The notes beneath the pieces were generated by a model, which made no database searches, was not told the DNA's origin, and was given only the letters and a program-made list of their open reading frames with translations. From VAZQ01 sp046733355 (GTDB lineage: Bacteria; Pseudomonadota; Alphaproteobacteria; Rhizobiales; Xanthobacteraceae): DNA of 64,000 nt. Positions 23,612 to 32,487 of this stretch are shown here, piece after piece; the first letter of the stretch is position 1; the number at the start of each line of letters is the position of its first letter. Both the position numbers and the translations under genes were made by a program. The stretch covers positions 7,543 through 71,542 of the forward strand of contig JBKPOZ010000028.1 in assembly GCA_046733355.1 (NCBI GenBank), given 5' to 3'.

Positions 23612-24661
23612 GTGACGAAAACCAGCAGCGGCAACTTCTTCGAGGACTTCCGGCTCGGGCAGGTGATCCCGCATGCCACGCCGCGCACAGTGACCGTGGG
23701 CGACGTGGCACTGTATCAAGGTCTGTTTGCCCCGCGATTTGCGGTGCAGTCATCGGACGCGTTCGCGCAGGCCATCGGCTACAACCGCGCACCACTCGAC
23801 GATCTTCTGGTCTTTCATGTGGTGTTCGGCAAGACCGTTCCGGATATCTCGCTCAACGCCGTTGCCAATCTCGGTTACGCGGAGGGGCGTTTTCTTGCGC
23901 CTGTCTACCCCAACGACACGCTGAGCGCCGTATCGGAGGTGATCGGACTCAAGGAAAATTCCAGTCGCAAGACCGGCATCGTGTACGTGCGCACCATAGG
24001 CCGCAAGCAGGACGGAACGCCAGTTCTGGAATACGTACGCTGGGTTATGGTACGCAAGCGTGACGACAAGGCACCTGCGCCAGCCGAGCACGTCCCACAG
24101 CTTGCGGAGAGTGTCGCCGCGACTTTGCTCGCGGAGAGCTGCCCGCGGATTCACGTTGCAGCATATGAGTTCGCGCTTGCGGGCAGTCGGTATCGTTTCG
24201 CGGACTACGCCGTCGGCGAGAAGATCGACCACGTCGACGGCATCACCATCGAAGAAGCCGAGCACCAGATCGCGACCCGGCTTTATCAGAACACGGCGCG
24301 GGTGCATTTCAACCAGTTCACGGAGGCGAAGAGCCGCTTCGGCCGGCGTCTTATATATGGCGGGCACGTAATCTCGCTCGCCCGCGCGCTTTCATTCAAC
24401 GGGCTTGCCAATGCATTTCATGTGGCGGCCATCAACGGCGGGCGGCACGTCTCGCCGCTCTTTGCCGGCATGACCGTCTTCGCCTGGTCGCAAGTGCTCG
24501 ACAAAGCCGAGTTGAACGGACGTGGTGACGTCGGCGCATTGCGCCTGCGCACGGTCGCCACCAAGGACCACCCCTGTGGGGACTTCCCGTTACGCACGAC
24601 CGAGGCGGATCACCCGGCGGTGCTGCTCGACCTCGATTACTGGGTGGTCATGCCGCGCTGA
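23612..24661 (+). CDS. mch: Mesaconyl-CoA hydratase (MaoC-type double hotdog)
   Basis: The 349-residue protein begins with GTG 23612 (AGGA upstream) and reads NFFEDFRLGQVIPHATPRTVTVGD. Two hotdog halves are visible, with RFLAPVYPNDTLSAVSEVIGLKENS and a second MaoC-like region YAVGEKIDHVDGITIEEAEHQ, NTARVHFNQ and GGHVISLARALSFNGL. Length and blocks match Mch/mesaconyl-CoA hydratase, which interconverts mesaconyl-CoA and beta-methylmalyl-CoA in the ethylmalonyl-CoA pathway of acetate assimilation. It diverges from the cytochrome b gene. Confidence 0.85.
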   Translation: MTKTSSGNFFEDFRLGQVIPHATPRTVTVGDVALYQGLFAPRFAVQSSDAFAQAIGYNRAPLDDLLVFHVVFGKTVPDISLNAVANLGYAEGRFLAPVYPNDTLSAVSEVIGLKENSSRKTGIVYVRTIGRKQDGTPVLEYVRWVMVRKRDDKAPAPAEHVPQLAESVAATLLAESCPRIHVAAYEFALAGSRYRFADYAVGEKIDHVDGITIEEAEHQIATRLYQNTARVHFNQFTEAKSRFGRRLIYGGHVISLARALSFNGLANAFHVAAINGGRHVSPLFAGMTVFAWSQVLDKAELNGRGDVGALRLRTVATKDHPCGDFPLRTTEADHPAVLLDLDYWVVMPR

Positions 24662-24691
24662 AAGGTGGATGAAACTCGTACCTCTCCGCCG

Positions 24692-24751
24692 CTCATTCCC
24701 GCGAAAGCGGGAATCCAGAAGATCTGGGTCCCCGCTTATGCGCGGACGAGG
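24692..24751. repeat. Palindromic repeat, CCCGC-AAGCGGG family, third copy
   Basis: CATTCCCGCGAAAGCGGGAA begins a copy of the element also at 13471 and 20935; the second stem is degenerate. It lies between the convergent mch and sodC genes. Confidence 0.72.
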
Positions 24752-24797
24752 CGTCCCTGAAGGGCCCGGCTTGACGAACTCCTAAGCTGACGAACTC

Positions 24798-25382
24798 CTA
24801 GTGCCCGGCATGCGCCTCGGTGATGACACCGCAGGCGATGCGATCGCCCGCATTGCCCGCGGGATCGCTCTTGTAGTCATCCTGCTTGGCATGAATGACC
24901 AGGGCGGTGCCGCCCTCCTGAAACACGGAATTAGGCTTGCCTTTTTCCAGGGTGATATCGTTGTTCACCACGGTCGCGTTGAGCTTCCCGTTTGCCGGCA
25001 CCGTGATGTTGTCCATATCGCCCGCGTGGTGTCCTTCCGGGTTCTCTTTGCCGTGCTTCTTCTGACCGGGGTTGAAGTGCGGACCAGCAGACGTGAAGGG
25101 CGGTTCGCATTTACCCACCGCGTGCACGTGGAACGCGTGCTCGCCCGCCGGCAGGCCGTTCAGCGCCAATTGCAGCCGAACGCCCGCTTTCGTTTGAGTG
25201 AGGGTTACCTTGCCGACGTCCTTGCCGTCCGCTGATTTGAGCTCCGCTGCCGCACTGGGCGCCGCCGCCGGCGCCTGCTTGGCCGCCTGCGCGAGTCTCA
25301 TCGGAGCTTGCAGTTCGCCCGCGAACGCGAAACCGCCGGCAACCAACAAAGCCACTGCGGAGACGGATACCAGACATTTCAT
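24798..25382 (-). CDS. sodC: Superoxide dismutase, Cu/Zn family
   Basis: The 194-residue periplasmic enzyme has a signal peptide (MKCLVSVSAVALLVAGGFAFA) and an Ala/Gln-rich linker. Copper and zinc ligands are visible in GEHAFHVHAVGKC (two His), AGPHFNPGQKKHG, GHHAGDMDNI and ALVIHAKQDDY. The Cys pair KCEPPF and IACGVI can form the usual disulfide. It dismutates superoxide outside the cytoplasm. ATG 25382 is favoured by the signal peptide. Bases 25383-25626 hold the sdh promoter region but no gene I can support. Confidence 0.92.
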   Translation of the reverse strand: MKCLVSVSAVALLVAGGFAFAGELQAPMRLAQAAKQAPAAAPSAAAELKSADGKDVGKVTLTQTKAGVRLQLALNGLPAGEHAFHVHAVGKCEPPFTSAGPHFNPGQKKHGKENPEGHHAGDMDNITVPANGKLNATVVNNDITLEKGKPNSVFQEGGTALVIHAKQDDYKSDPAGNAGDRIACGVITEAHAGH

Positions 25383-25626
25383 GGAATGGTCCTCCTCAAT
25401 TTCTCTGTTCATATCCTATCGCGGAGTTTGTTCAGGGTAAATGCATGCACCCGACAGTACCTGGAGTGCATCATCATGCGCGCGCGAATTTTTGCTTTGA
25501 GCACTAGGTATGCATCAGCCGCCGACCTGCGTTGAATACGCATTGCCGGCAGATTATGGTCAAGCCATATTCATGAGGAGCAGCGTCGCGCAGGATGCGC
25601 GCGCACGCCGCAGGCAAGGACGATGA

Positions 25627-26037
25627 ATGGTTGACGCGCGCAGCCCGGTCGAGCGGCCCCTCTCACCGCATCTTTCCATCTACAGGCCGATGCTCACGAT
25701 GATGATGTCGATCGCCCATCGCATCACCGGCTTTGCTCTCTATTTCGGCACTCTGTTGATTGCCTGGTGGCTTCTCGCAGCGGCGTCCGGCCCGAACGCC
25801 TATGGCGGCGTTGGCTCGTTTTTCAACTCCTGGTTCGGCCGGCTGATTCTGTTTGGCTACACCTGGGCGCTGATGCACCACATGCTCGGTGGCATTCGGC
25901 ACCTTATATGGGACACAGGGCGCGGATTTGGCGCGTATGAGCGCGAATGGCTCGCGCTCGCAACCCTCGTGGGATCAATCAGCTTGACGATTGTCATCTG
26001 GATCATTGGCTATCTCTTCGTTGGAGGGCCGCGCTGA
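25627..26037 (+). CDS. sdhC: Succinate dehydrogenase cytochrome b556 subunit
   Basis: The 136-residue three-helix membrane anchor reads RPLSPHLSIYRPMLTMMMSIAHRITGFALY (the quinone-site Ser/Arg region) and MHHMLGGIRHLIWDTGRG (heme b His). It holds heme and the ubiquinone site of complex II with SdhD. AAGGA precedes the ATG, and the stop overlaps the sdhD start (TGATG). Confidence 0.95.
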   Translation: MVDARSPVERPLSPHLSIYRPMLTMMMSIAHRITGFALYFGTLLIAWWLLAAASGPNAYGGVGSFFNSWFGRLILFGYTWALMHHMLGGIRHLIWDTGRGFGAYEREWLALATLVGSISLTIVIWIIGYLFVGGPR

Positions 26038-26429
26038 TGGGCATCGGCAGCATGAGCACACCGCTTGCCCGCGTGCGCGGGCTCGGACCGGCGAGGTCGG
26101 GCACCGGGCATTTTTGGCGTCAACGACTGACTGCGATTGCCAATGTGCCGCTTACCATCGCGTTTGTGTTTATCCTCATCGCGCTGCTGGGACGCAGTCA
26201 TCCGGCTGCAATCCAGACCCTTGCGTCACCGCTCGTTGCCGTAATCATGCTCCTGTTCATTTTCTCGGTGACCCTGCATATGCGCATCGGCATGCAGGTC
26301 ATCATTGAGGACTACGTGCATGGCGAGGGGACCAAGCTCGCGCTGTTAATCGCAAACACGTTTTTTGCCATAGCGGTGGCGCTGGCCAGCGGCTTCGCCT
26401 TGCTTATGCTCAGCTTCAAGGTGGTGTGA
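26037..26429 (+). CDS. sdhD: Succinate dehydrogenase hydrophobic membrane anchor subunit
   Basis: The 130-residue anchor has three hydrophobic helices. The conserved start LARVRGLGPARSGTGHFWRQRLTAIAN is followed by the heme-side LHMRIGMQVIIEDYVHGEGTKL. Coupling through TGATG supports ATG 26037; Met6 is another possible start. It assembles with SdhC in the inner membrane. Confidence 0.94.
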   Translation: MGIGSMSTPLARVRGLGPARSGTGHFWRQRLTAIANVPLTIAFVFILIALLGRSHPAAIQTLASPLVAVIMLLFIFSVTLHMRIGMQVIIEDYVHGEGTKLALLIANTFFAIAVALASGFALLMLSFKVV

Positions 26430-26432
26430 CCA

Positions 26433-28265
26433 GTGGCCGATCCCGCCGCCGCGAACGACAGGGCACCGGCCTTTAACGGTCGCGCCTATCCGATTGAAGA
26501 TCATCGCTACGACGTCGTGGTGGTCGGAGCGGGAGGCGCCGGTTTGCGCGCGGTGGTCGGCTGCAGCGAAGCGGGACTGAAGACGGCGTGCATCACCAAG
26601 GTTTTTCCCACCCGCTCGCATACGGTGTCGGCGCAAGGCGGCATCGCGGCCGCGCTCGGAAACATGGGCGAGGACGACTGGCGCTGGCACATGTACGACA
26701 CGGTGAAAGGGGCGGATTGGCTCGGCGATCAGGATGCCATCGAGTATCTCTGCCGCAATGCGCCCGACGCGGTCTACGAGCTCGAGCATTGGGGGCTGCC
26801 GTTCTCTCGGCGCGAGGACGGCAAAATCTATCAGCGGCCATTCGGCGGCATGACCACGCACTACGGCCAGGGCACCGCGCAACGCACGTGTGCGGCTGCC
26901 GATCGTACCGGCCACGCAATGCTGCACACGATGTATGGCCAGGCGCTGCACCATTCCGCCGAGTTCTTTATCGAGTACTTCGCCATCGACCTCATCATGG
27001 ACGAGGAAGGCCGCTGCCGCGGTGTGGTGGCGCTGAAGCTCGACGACGGCACGATCCATCGCTTCGGCGCGCATATGACGATTCTGGCCACCGGCGGATA
27101 TGGCCGCGCTTATTTCTCCTGCACGTCGGCGCATATCTGCACCGGCGATGGCAACGCCATGGTGCTGCGCGCCGGCCTGCCGCTGCAGGATATGGAATTC
27201 GTCCAGTTTCACCCCACCGGAATTTATGGGGCGGGCTGCCTCATCACCGAAGGGTCTCGCGGCGAAGGCGGCTATCTCGTCAACTCGGAAGGCGAGCGCT
27301 TCATGGAGCGCTACGCGCCTTCCGCCAAGGACCTTGCATCACGCGACGTGGTCTCACGCGCGATGACCATCGAAATCCGCGAAGGCCGCGGCGTGGGCAA
27401 GCTCAAGGACCACATCTACCTGCACCTCGATCATCTCGATCCGGCGGTGCTGGAGGAGCGCCTGCCCGGGATTGCGGAATTGGCGCGGATCTTTGCCGGA
27501 GTTGATATCACGCGCGACCCGATCCCGATCGTGCCCACGGTGCACTACAATATGGGAGGAATTCCCACCAACTATCACGGCGAGACCGTCACCAAGAAGA
27601 ACGGTGCCGATGACCATGTGGTGCCGGGCCTCATGGCACTGGGCGAAGCCGCATGTGTGTCGGTGCATGGTGCAAACCGCCTCGGCTCCAATTCGTTGAT
27701 CGATCTGGTGGTGTTCGGGCGCGCGGCCGGCCAACGATGCGCCGAGATCCTGCAGCCCCGTGACAAGCACCCGGACCTGCCGAAGGATTCTGCCGAGCTC
27801 GCCCTCTCGCGCCTCGACAAGTTCCGTTACGCCGGCGGCGGTACGCCTACCGCGCAGCTTCGGCTGCGTATGCAAAAGGTGATGCAGAACAATTGCGCCG
27901 TGTTTCGCACGGGCGAGGTGCTGCAGGAGGGCCATAATCTCATTCGCGAGGTGCATGGCGGCGTGGATGACATCAAGGTCGTGGATCGCTCGCTGATCTG
28001 GAACTCCGATCTGATCGAAACGCTGGAATTCGACAACCTCATCGTGCAGGCAATCGTCACCATCGACTCGGCAGTCAACCGCGAGGAAAGCCGCGGCGCG
28101 CATGCGCGCGAGGATTTTCCCGAGCGCGACGACAAGAACTGGATGAAGCACACGCTCGCCTGGCTTGATCCTGCCGGCAAGGTGCGTATCCGTTACCGGC
28201 CGGTGCATAGCTACACGCTCACAAACGAGGTTTCCTACATCGAGCCGAAGGCGCGGGTGTACTGA
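26433..28265 (+). CDS. sdhA: Succinate dehydrogenase flavoprotein subunit
   Basis: The 610-residue catalytic subunit starts with GTG 26433. The FAD dinucleotide fold is VVVGAGGAGLRAVVGCSEAG, and the covalent-flavin His lies in PTRSHTVSAQGGIAAALGN. Active-site blocks are QFHPTGIYGAGCLITEGSRGEGG and TVHYNMGGIPTNYHGE, and the C-terminal helical domain ends SYTLTNEVSYIEPKARVY. It oxidises succinate to fumarate in the TCA cycle. Confidence 0.97.
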   Translation: MADPAAANDRAPAFNGRAYPIEDHRYDVVVVGAGGAGLRAVVGCSEAGLKTACITKVFPTRSHTVSAQGGIAAALGNMGEDDWRWHMYDTVKGADWLGDQDAIEYLCRNAPDAVYELEHWGLPFSRREDGKIYQRPFGGMTTHYGQGTAQRTCAAADRTGHAMLHTMYGQALHHSAEFFIEYFAIDLIMDEEGRCRGVVALKLDDGTIHRFGAHMTILATGGYGRAYFSCTSAHICTGDGNAMVLRAGLPLQDMEFVQFHPTGIYGAGCLITEGSRGEGGYLVNSEGERFMERYAPSAKDLASRDVVSRAMTIEIREGRGVGKLKDHIYLHLDHLDPAVLEERLPGIAELARIFAGVDITRDPIPIVPTVHYNMGGIPTNYHGETVTKKNGADDHVVPGLMALGEAACVSVHGANRLGSNSLIDLVVFGRAAGQRCAEILQPRDKHPDLPKDSAELALSRLDKFRYAGGGTPTAQLRLRMQKVMQNNCAVFRTGEVLQEGHNLIREVHGGVDDIKVVDRSLIWNSDLIETLEFDNLIVQAIVTIDSAVNREESRGAHAREDFPERDDKNWMKHTLAWLDPAGKVRIRYRPVHSYTLTNEVSYIEPKARVY

Positions 28266-29044
28266 TGGTGCAATTCACGCTGCCAAGAAATTCGAAAATC
28301 ACGGAAGGCAAGATCTGGCCCTACCCGCACGAGGCCCACAGCCTGCGCGAATTCCGCATCTACCGCTGGAACCCGGACGACGGACGCAATCCGCGCCTCG
28401 ACACCTATTACGTCGATACCGACGATTGCGGGCCGATGATTCTCGACGCGCTCATCTGGATCAAAAACAAGGTAGATTCGACGCTGACCTTTCGGCGCTC
28501 GTGTCGGGAGGGCGTATGCGGCTCATGCGCCATGAACATCGACGGCACCAACACGCTCGCCTGTCTCAAGGCGATGAGCGACATCAACGGGACCGTAAAG
28601 ATCTACCCGCTTCCGCACCAGCCTGTAGTCAAAGACCTCGTCCCCGACTTGAGCAATTTCTATGCCCAGCATGCGTCGGTCGAGCCTTGGCTGCACACGA
28701 GCTCGCCGACGCCGCCGAAAGAATGGCGGCAGAGTCACGAGGACCGCCACAAACTTGACGGCCTTTACGAGTGCATTTTATGCGCGTGCTGCTCCACTGC
28801 GTGTCCGAGCTACTGGTGGAACAGCGAGCGCTTTCTCGGACCCGCCGCGCTGCTGCAGGCCTTTCGCTGGATCAACGACAGCCGCGACGAAGCTACCGGC
28901 GACCGCCTCGACAATCTCGAAGATCCGTTCCGGCTTTACCGCTGTCACACCATCATGAACTGCGCCAAGGCCTGCCCCAAGCATCTCAATCCGGCAAAAG
29001 CCATTGCCGAGATCCGGCGCCTGATGGTGGAACGCCAGCTCTGA
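28265..29044 (+). CDS. sdhB: Succinate dehydrogenase iron-sulfur subunit
   Basis: The 259-residue subunit has the [2Fe-2S] motif RRSCREGVCGSCAMNIDGTNTLAC, the [4Fe-4S] motif CILCACCSTACPSYWWN and the [3Fe-4S] region CHTIMNCAKACPKHLNP. It passes electrons from SdhA to quinone. The ATG overlaps the sdhA stop by one base (TGATG), so the four sdh genes form one tight operon. Confidence 0.97.
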   Translation: MVQFTLPRNSKITEGKIWPYPHEAHSLREFRIYRWNPDDGRNPRLDTYYVDTDDCGPMILDALIWIKNKVDSTLTFRRSCREGVCGSCAMNIDGTNTLACLKAMSDINGTVKIYPLPHQPVVKDLVPDLSNFYAQHASVEPWLHTSSPTPPKEWRQSHEDRHKLDGLYECILCACCSTACPSYWWNSERFLGPAALLQAFRWINDSRDEATGDRLDNLEDPFRLYRCHTIMNCAKACPKHLNPAKAIAEIRRLMVERQL

Positions 29045-29112
29045 TTTTAGCGAGCTACGGCTGCTGGTTCACAAGTGCTCCTTCGTCATGGCCGGGCATG
29101 ACGTGGTTAGGG

Positions 29113-29337
29113 TCAGCGTTTGCGGATACGGAACACGAGCACGTCATTGTCGCGGGAGCTCGCTTCGAGCTTGTCCCCCGTCTGATTGAGCAGGTTCGGG
29201 ATATCGATGGCCGCGAGCGGATCCGTGCATTCCGCAACCAGGATATCGCCGCTTTTCATCGAGGTGAGCGCCTTGCGCACGCGCAAGGCCGGCAACGGAC
29301 ATTTAAGCCCACGCAGATCGACTATTCTTTCCGTCAT
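29113..29337 (-). CDS. TusA/SirA-family sulfur-carrier protein
   Basis: The 74-residue protein begins MTERIVDLRGLKCPLPALRV with the active-site Cys13-Pro motif, followed by the small alpha/beta fold of TusA proteins. Family members carry a persulfide for tRNA thiolation, molybdenum cofactor work or dissimilatory sulfur metabolism. The start is only 17 bases from the divergent MoeA-like gene, suggesting shared control and a link to molybdopterin or FdhD-type sulfuration (inference). Confidence 0.88.
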   Translation of the reverse strand: MTERIVDLRGLKCPLPALRVRKALTSMKSGDILVAECTDPLAAIDIPNLLNQTGDKLEASSRDNDVLVFRIRKR

Positions 29338-29354
29338 TCCAATCAGGCCGATGA

Positions 29355-30491
29355 ATGCATCCGATGCGGGATGATCGAACGCAAGGGTTTCAAAGAATAG
29401 CGCAATTCACACCATTGACCGACGCGCTTGCGCGCCTTGCTGGCCGCGTCGGCGGCGTGGCAATACAGCGTATCGAGGCCGTGGCCGCGCTTGGCTGCAC
29501 GCTCGCTGAAGGCATCGCCATCGATGTTTGCAGGCCGCCCGCAGCGATTGCATTGCGCGACGGATGGGCCGTCAAATCCGAGCTTACGGCCGACGCCAGC
29601 CCTTACGCACCGGTCCCCATTCCCATGGCAACCTGGATGGAAGCCGGCGACGCGCTGTCGCCGGAACAGGATGCGGTGCTTGCGATTGACGCCACCAGCG
29701 CGCGAGCGGGACTCGTGCAGGCAGTCGCGCCCGTCGCCGCTGGCGACGGCGTTTTGCCAGCCGGCGGCGATCTACCACGCAATGCCGGCACGCTGCCGGC
29801 TGGGCGCCGCCTCAACCGCGTGCAACTCGCGCTGCTTCAGGCTGCTGGCATCGAAAACGTATGTGTCCGAATTCCCCGCCTACGGCTTGCCCGTGCCCGC
29901 AAACGGGCCGATTGGGTCATCGATACGGCACTCGCATGCATAGCGGATGCGATTCATTGCAAGGGCGCGGTGGTGCTAACAAGCCATCCTGATCAACACT
30001 TCGAGCAGGCATTCGCCGATCCCGGCAGCGATGCCATTATTGTCGTCGGCGGCTCCGGGAGCGGACGCGCCGACCGGGTGGTGCGCACGCTTGCATCCAT
30101 CGGGGAGCTTGTCGTGCATGGGATCGGTCTCGTTCCCGGAGAGACTGCCGCCTTCGGGTTGATCGAGAGCCGCCCTGTGCTGGTGCTCCCGGGCCGGCTT
30201 GATGCGGCGCTTGCCGCTTGGCACATGCTGGGACATGCAATGCTGGAGAAGCTCGCCGGCAGCACTGAGCCGCTCGTCAGTGCGGCGGCAAGGCTGACGC
30301 ACAAGGTGGCTTCAGCGGCCGGCATTGCCGAGCTGGTGCCGGTGCGCTGCGAGGGCACGGCTGCGACGCCGCTTGGTTCGAGCTATGTGCCGGCCGCGAT
30401 TCTGGCCCAGGCGAATGGATGGATTCTCATCGCTGCCGACAGCGAGGGCTACCCGGCGAACAGCGAAGTCGCCGTAAGACGCTGGCCGTGA
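29355..30491 (+). CDS. MoeA-like molybdopterin-binding protein, divergent paralogue
   Basis: The 378-residue protein follows MoeA order but is degenerate. IALRDGWAVKSE replaces the usual VDGYAVR, and AGDGVLPAGGDLPRNAG and LNRVQLALLQAAGIENVCV follow. The C-terminal half has VGGSGSGRADRVVRTLASIG, VVHGIGLVPGETAAFG and PVLVLPGRLDAALAAWHMLG, matching MoeA SGGVS..., VAIKPGKP and LPGNP. It may bind molybdopterin without the standard insertion activity. The start ATG 29355 is likely but not certain. Its end overlaps the next MoeA-like gene by four bases. Confidence 0.78.
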   Translation: MHPMRDDRTQGFQRIAQFTPLTDALARLAGRVGGVAIQRIEAVAALGCTLAEGIAIDVCRPPAAIALRDGWAVKSELTADASPYAPVPIPMATWMEAGDALSPEQDAVLAIDATSARAGLVQAVAPVAAGDGVLPAGGDLPRNAGTLPAGRRLNRVQLALLQAAGIENVCVRIPRLRLARARKRADWVIDTALACIADAIHCKGAVVLTSHPDQHFEQAFADPGSDAIIVVGGSGSGRADRVVRTLASIGELVVHGIGLVPGETAAFGLIESRPVLVLPGRLDAALAAWHMLGHAMLEKLAGSTEPLVSAAARLTHKVASAAGIAELVPVRCEGTAATPLGSSYVPAAILAQANGWILIAADSEGYPANSEVAVRRWP

Positions 30492-32476
30492 CGGAAGCTG
30501 CTGGAAGTGCAACCAGTGCTGCCGGTCTGCTGCATGCGATTCGGCACGCTGCCCGGCAGGAACAGTTTTTACAGGTAGTGTCCGAAGAAGAGGCGCGCCG
30601 CCGATTTGGCCAGCACCTCGATCTGTCTCCTCTGGAAAGCGAGCCTGTTGCGCTCTCTGCAGCCCTCGGACGTGTCCTCGCGCGTGATGTGACGGCGTCC
30701 ATAGACGTACCGCCGTTCGACCGTGCAAATGTGGACGGCTTCGCTGTGCGCTCGGCTGACACGATCGGCGCCACCGATGCGTCCCCCCGGCGAGTGGAAC
30801 TCAACGACGAAGTGATTGTCTGCGGACATGCTCCGCAAGTGGAAGTGCGCACGGGAACGGCCACCGTCATCGCCACCGGCGGTGTCATTCCGCGCGGAGC
30901 GGATGCCGTGGTGATGGTTGAACACACCGAGCTGCATGACTCCGGCGACCATGCCGCGCTCGATGTGCGTCAGCCCGCGCGGCCGGGCCAGTTCATTGCC
31001 TTTGCCGGATCCGATATCGCGCGCGGGGAGACGGTGCTCCGGCGCAAGACTCTCCTTTCCTCGCGTGAAATCGGAATGCTCGCGGCCTGCGGCATCGCCG
31101 AAGTTGACGTAGTGCGCAGGCCGCGCGTCGGCGTGCTCTCGACGGGCGACGAGCTGGTCGCACCCGGGGGCACACTGGGCCCCGCGCAGCTCTTCGACAG
31201 CAATGGCGCCATTATCGCTGCTGCCATTGCTGAAGCCGGTGGAGAGCCGATTCCTTTCGGAGCGTTTCCGGACAATGAGACGACGCTCGAGCGGGCCATG
31301 CGCGAGGCGCTTGCCGTTTGCGATATGGTCGTGGTGTCTGGCGGCACGTCGAAAGGCGCGGGGGATCTGTCACACCGGGTCGCTTCGCGCCTGGGCGAGC
31401 CGGGAATTCTCGTTCATGGCGTCGCGCTCAAGCCCGGCAAGCCGCTCTGCCTCGCGGTTCTCAACGGCAAGCCGGTGGCCGTGCTCCCCGGCTTTCCGAC
31501 CTCCGCAATTTTTACGTTTCACAGCTTCGTCGCGCCGATCGTCCGCGCCCGCGCCGGCGTTGCGGCTCTCCGATCGCGGACCATCGAGGCGGAAATCCCC
31601 CTCCCTGTTCCGTCCGAGCTCGGGCGCAAGGAATTCGTGCTGGTGGCGCTGGTTGAAGGTGAGAGAGGGCCCATTGCATTTCCGGCGCACAAGGGCTCCG
31701 GCGCGGTGACCAGCTTCTCGCAATCGGACGGCTTCGTGGAAGTCGATGCACTCGCAACTGCGGTGACGCCCGGCACGCGCGCGCAAGTGACGCTGCTTGC
31801 GCCTTCCGCAGAGATACCGGACCTTGTGCTGATCGGAAGCCATGACGTTGCCCTTGATGTCGTGCTTGGCGAGGTCGCCGAGCAGGGCATCAGCTCACGT
31901 ACGCTCGCAGTGGGCAGTCTCGGCGGTGTCGCCGCAGTCGAGCGTGGCGAATGCGATCTTGCTCCCGTGCACCTCCTTGATGCAAAGAGCGGCATCTACA
32001 ATACCCATCTGCTGCATGAAGGCCTTTGCCTGATCAGAGGCTGGAGGCGCATGCAGGGATTCGTTTACCGGACAGGCGATGCGCGTTTTTCCTGCATGAG
32101 CGCGCGCGAAGCAGTGCAGGCCGCGATGCGCGATCCCGAGTGCATCATGGTGAATCGCAACGCGGGCTCCGGTACCCGCGTTCTGATCGATGAACTGCTC
32201 GGCGGACTACGGCCGCCCGGTTACAGCAACCAGCCGCGATCGCATAATGCGGTGGCGGCCGCGCTGGCGCAGGAGCGAGCCGACTGGAGCATTGCGATCG
32301 AGACGGTTGCCCGACTCTATGGACTAGGCTTTCTTCCGATTGCACCCGAGGAATATGATTTTCTCTTGCGCGAGAGCCGGCGCGAGCGGCGCGGCGTACA
32401 AGCCTTCCTGGCCGCGCTGGAGCACGCGGCAGTGCGGGAGAAAATCCGCGCTCTATGCATGAGCTTTGCCGACTGA
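30488..32476 (+). CDS. MoeA molybdotransferase domain fused to a PBP-like domain
   Basis: In this 662-residue fusion, residues 1-430 are a full MoeA: VPPFDRANVDGFAVR, GGVIPRGADAVVMVE, GVLSTGDELVAPGG, SGGTSKGAGDLS, HGVALKPGKPLCLAVL and VLPGFPTSAIFTF. From about residue 445 a periplasmic-binding-protein-like domain (PF12727 type) follows without a signal peptide: DLVLIGSHDVALDVVLGEV, DAKSGIYNTHLL, IMVNRNAGSGTRVLIDELLGG and SHNAVAAALAQERADWSIAIET. The second part may sense molybdate, tungstate or a cofactor intermediate in the cytoplasm (inference). GTG 30488 overlaps the upstream stop (GTGA). Confidence 0.87.
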   Translation: MTEAAGSATSAAGLLHAIRHAARQEQFLQVVSEEEARRRFGQHLDLSPLESEPVALSAALGRVLARDVTASIDVPPFDRANVDGFAVRSADTIGATDASPRRVELNDEVIVCGHAPQVEVRTGTATVIATGGVIPRGADAVVMVEHTELHDSGDHAALDVRQPARPGQFIAFAGSDIARGETVLRRKTLLSSREIGMLAACGIAEVDVVRRPRVGVLSTGDELVAPGGTLGPAQLFDSNGAIIAAAIAEAGGEPIPFGAFPDNETTLERAMREALAVCDMVVVSGGTSKGAGDLSHRVASRLGEPGILVHGVALKPGKPLCLAVLNGKPVAVLPGFPTSAIFTFHSFVAPIVRARAGVAALRSRTIEAEIPLPVPSELGRKEFVLVALVEGERGPIAFPAHKGSGAVTSFSQSDGFVEVDALATAVTPGTRAQVTLLAPSAEIPDLVLIGSHDVALDVVLGEVAEQGISSRTLAVGSLGGVAAVERGECDLAPVHLLDAKSGIYNTHLLHEGLCLIRGWRRMQGFVYRTGDARFSCMSAREAVQAAMRDPECIMVNRNAGSGTRVLIDELLGGLRPPGYSNQPRSHNAVAAALAQERADWSIAIETVARLYGLGFLPIAPEEYDFLLRESRRERRGVQAFLAALEHAAVREKIRALCMSFAD

Positions 32477-32487
32477 ATTTGCGACCG

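Noticed and set aside
25475..25534. 19-codon frame starting MRARIFALST before sdhC
   Set aside because: It is too short, with no ribosome-binding site or leader-peptide pattern.
29355..30491. MoeA-like gene as an enzyme identical to MoeA
   Set aside because: The VDGYAVR motif reads ALRDGWAV and the SGGVS motif reads GGSGS, so I call it a divergent paralogue only.
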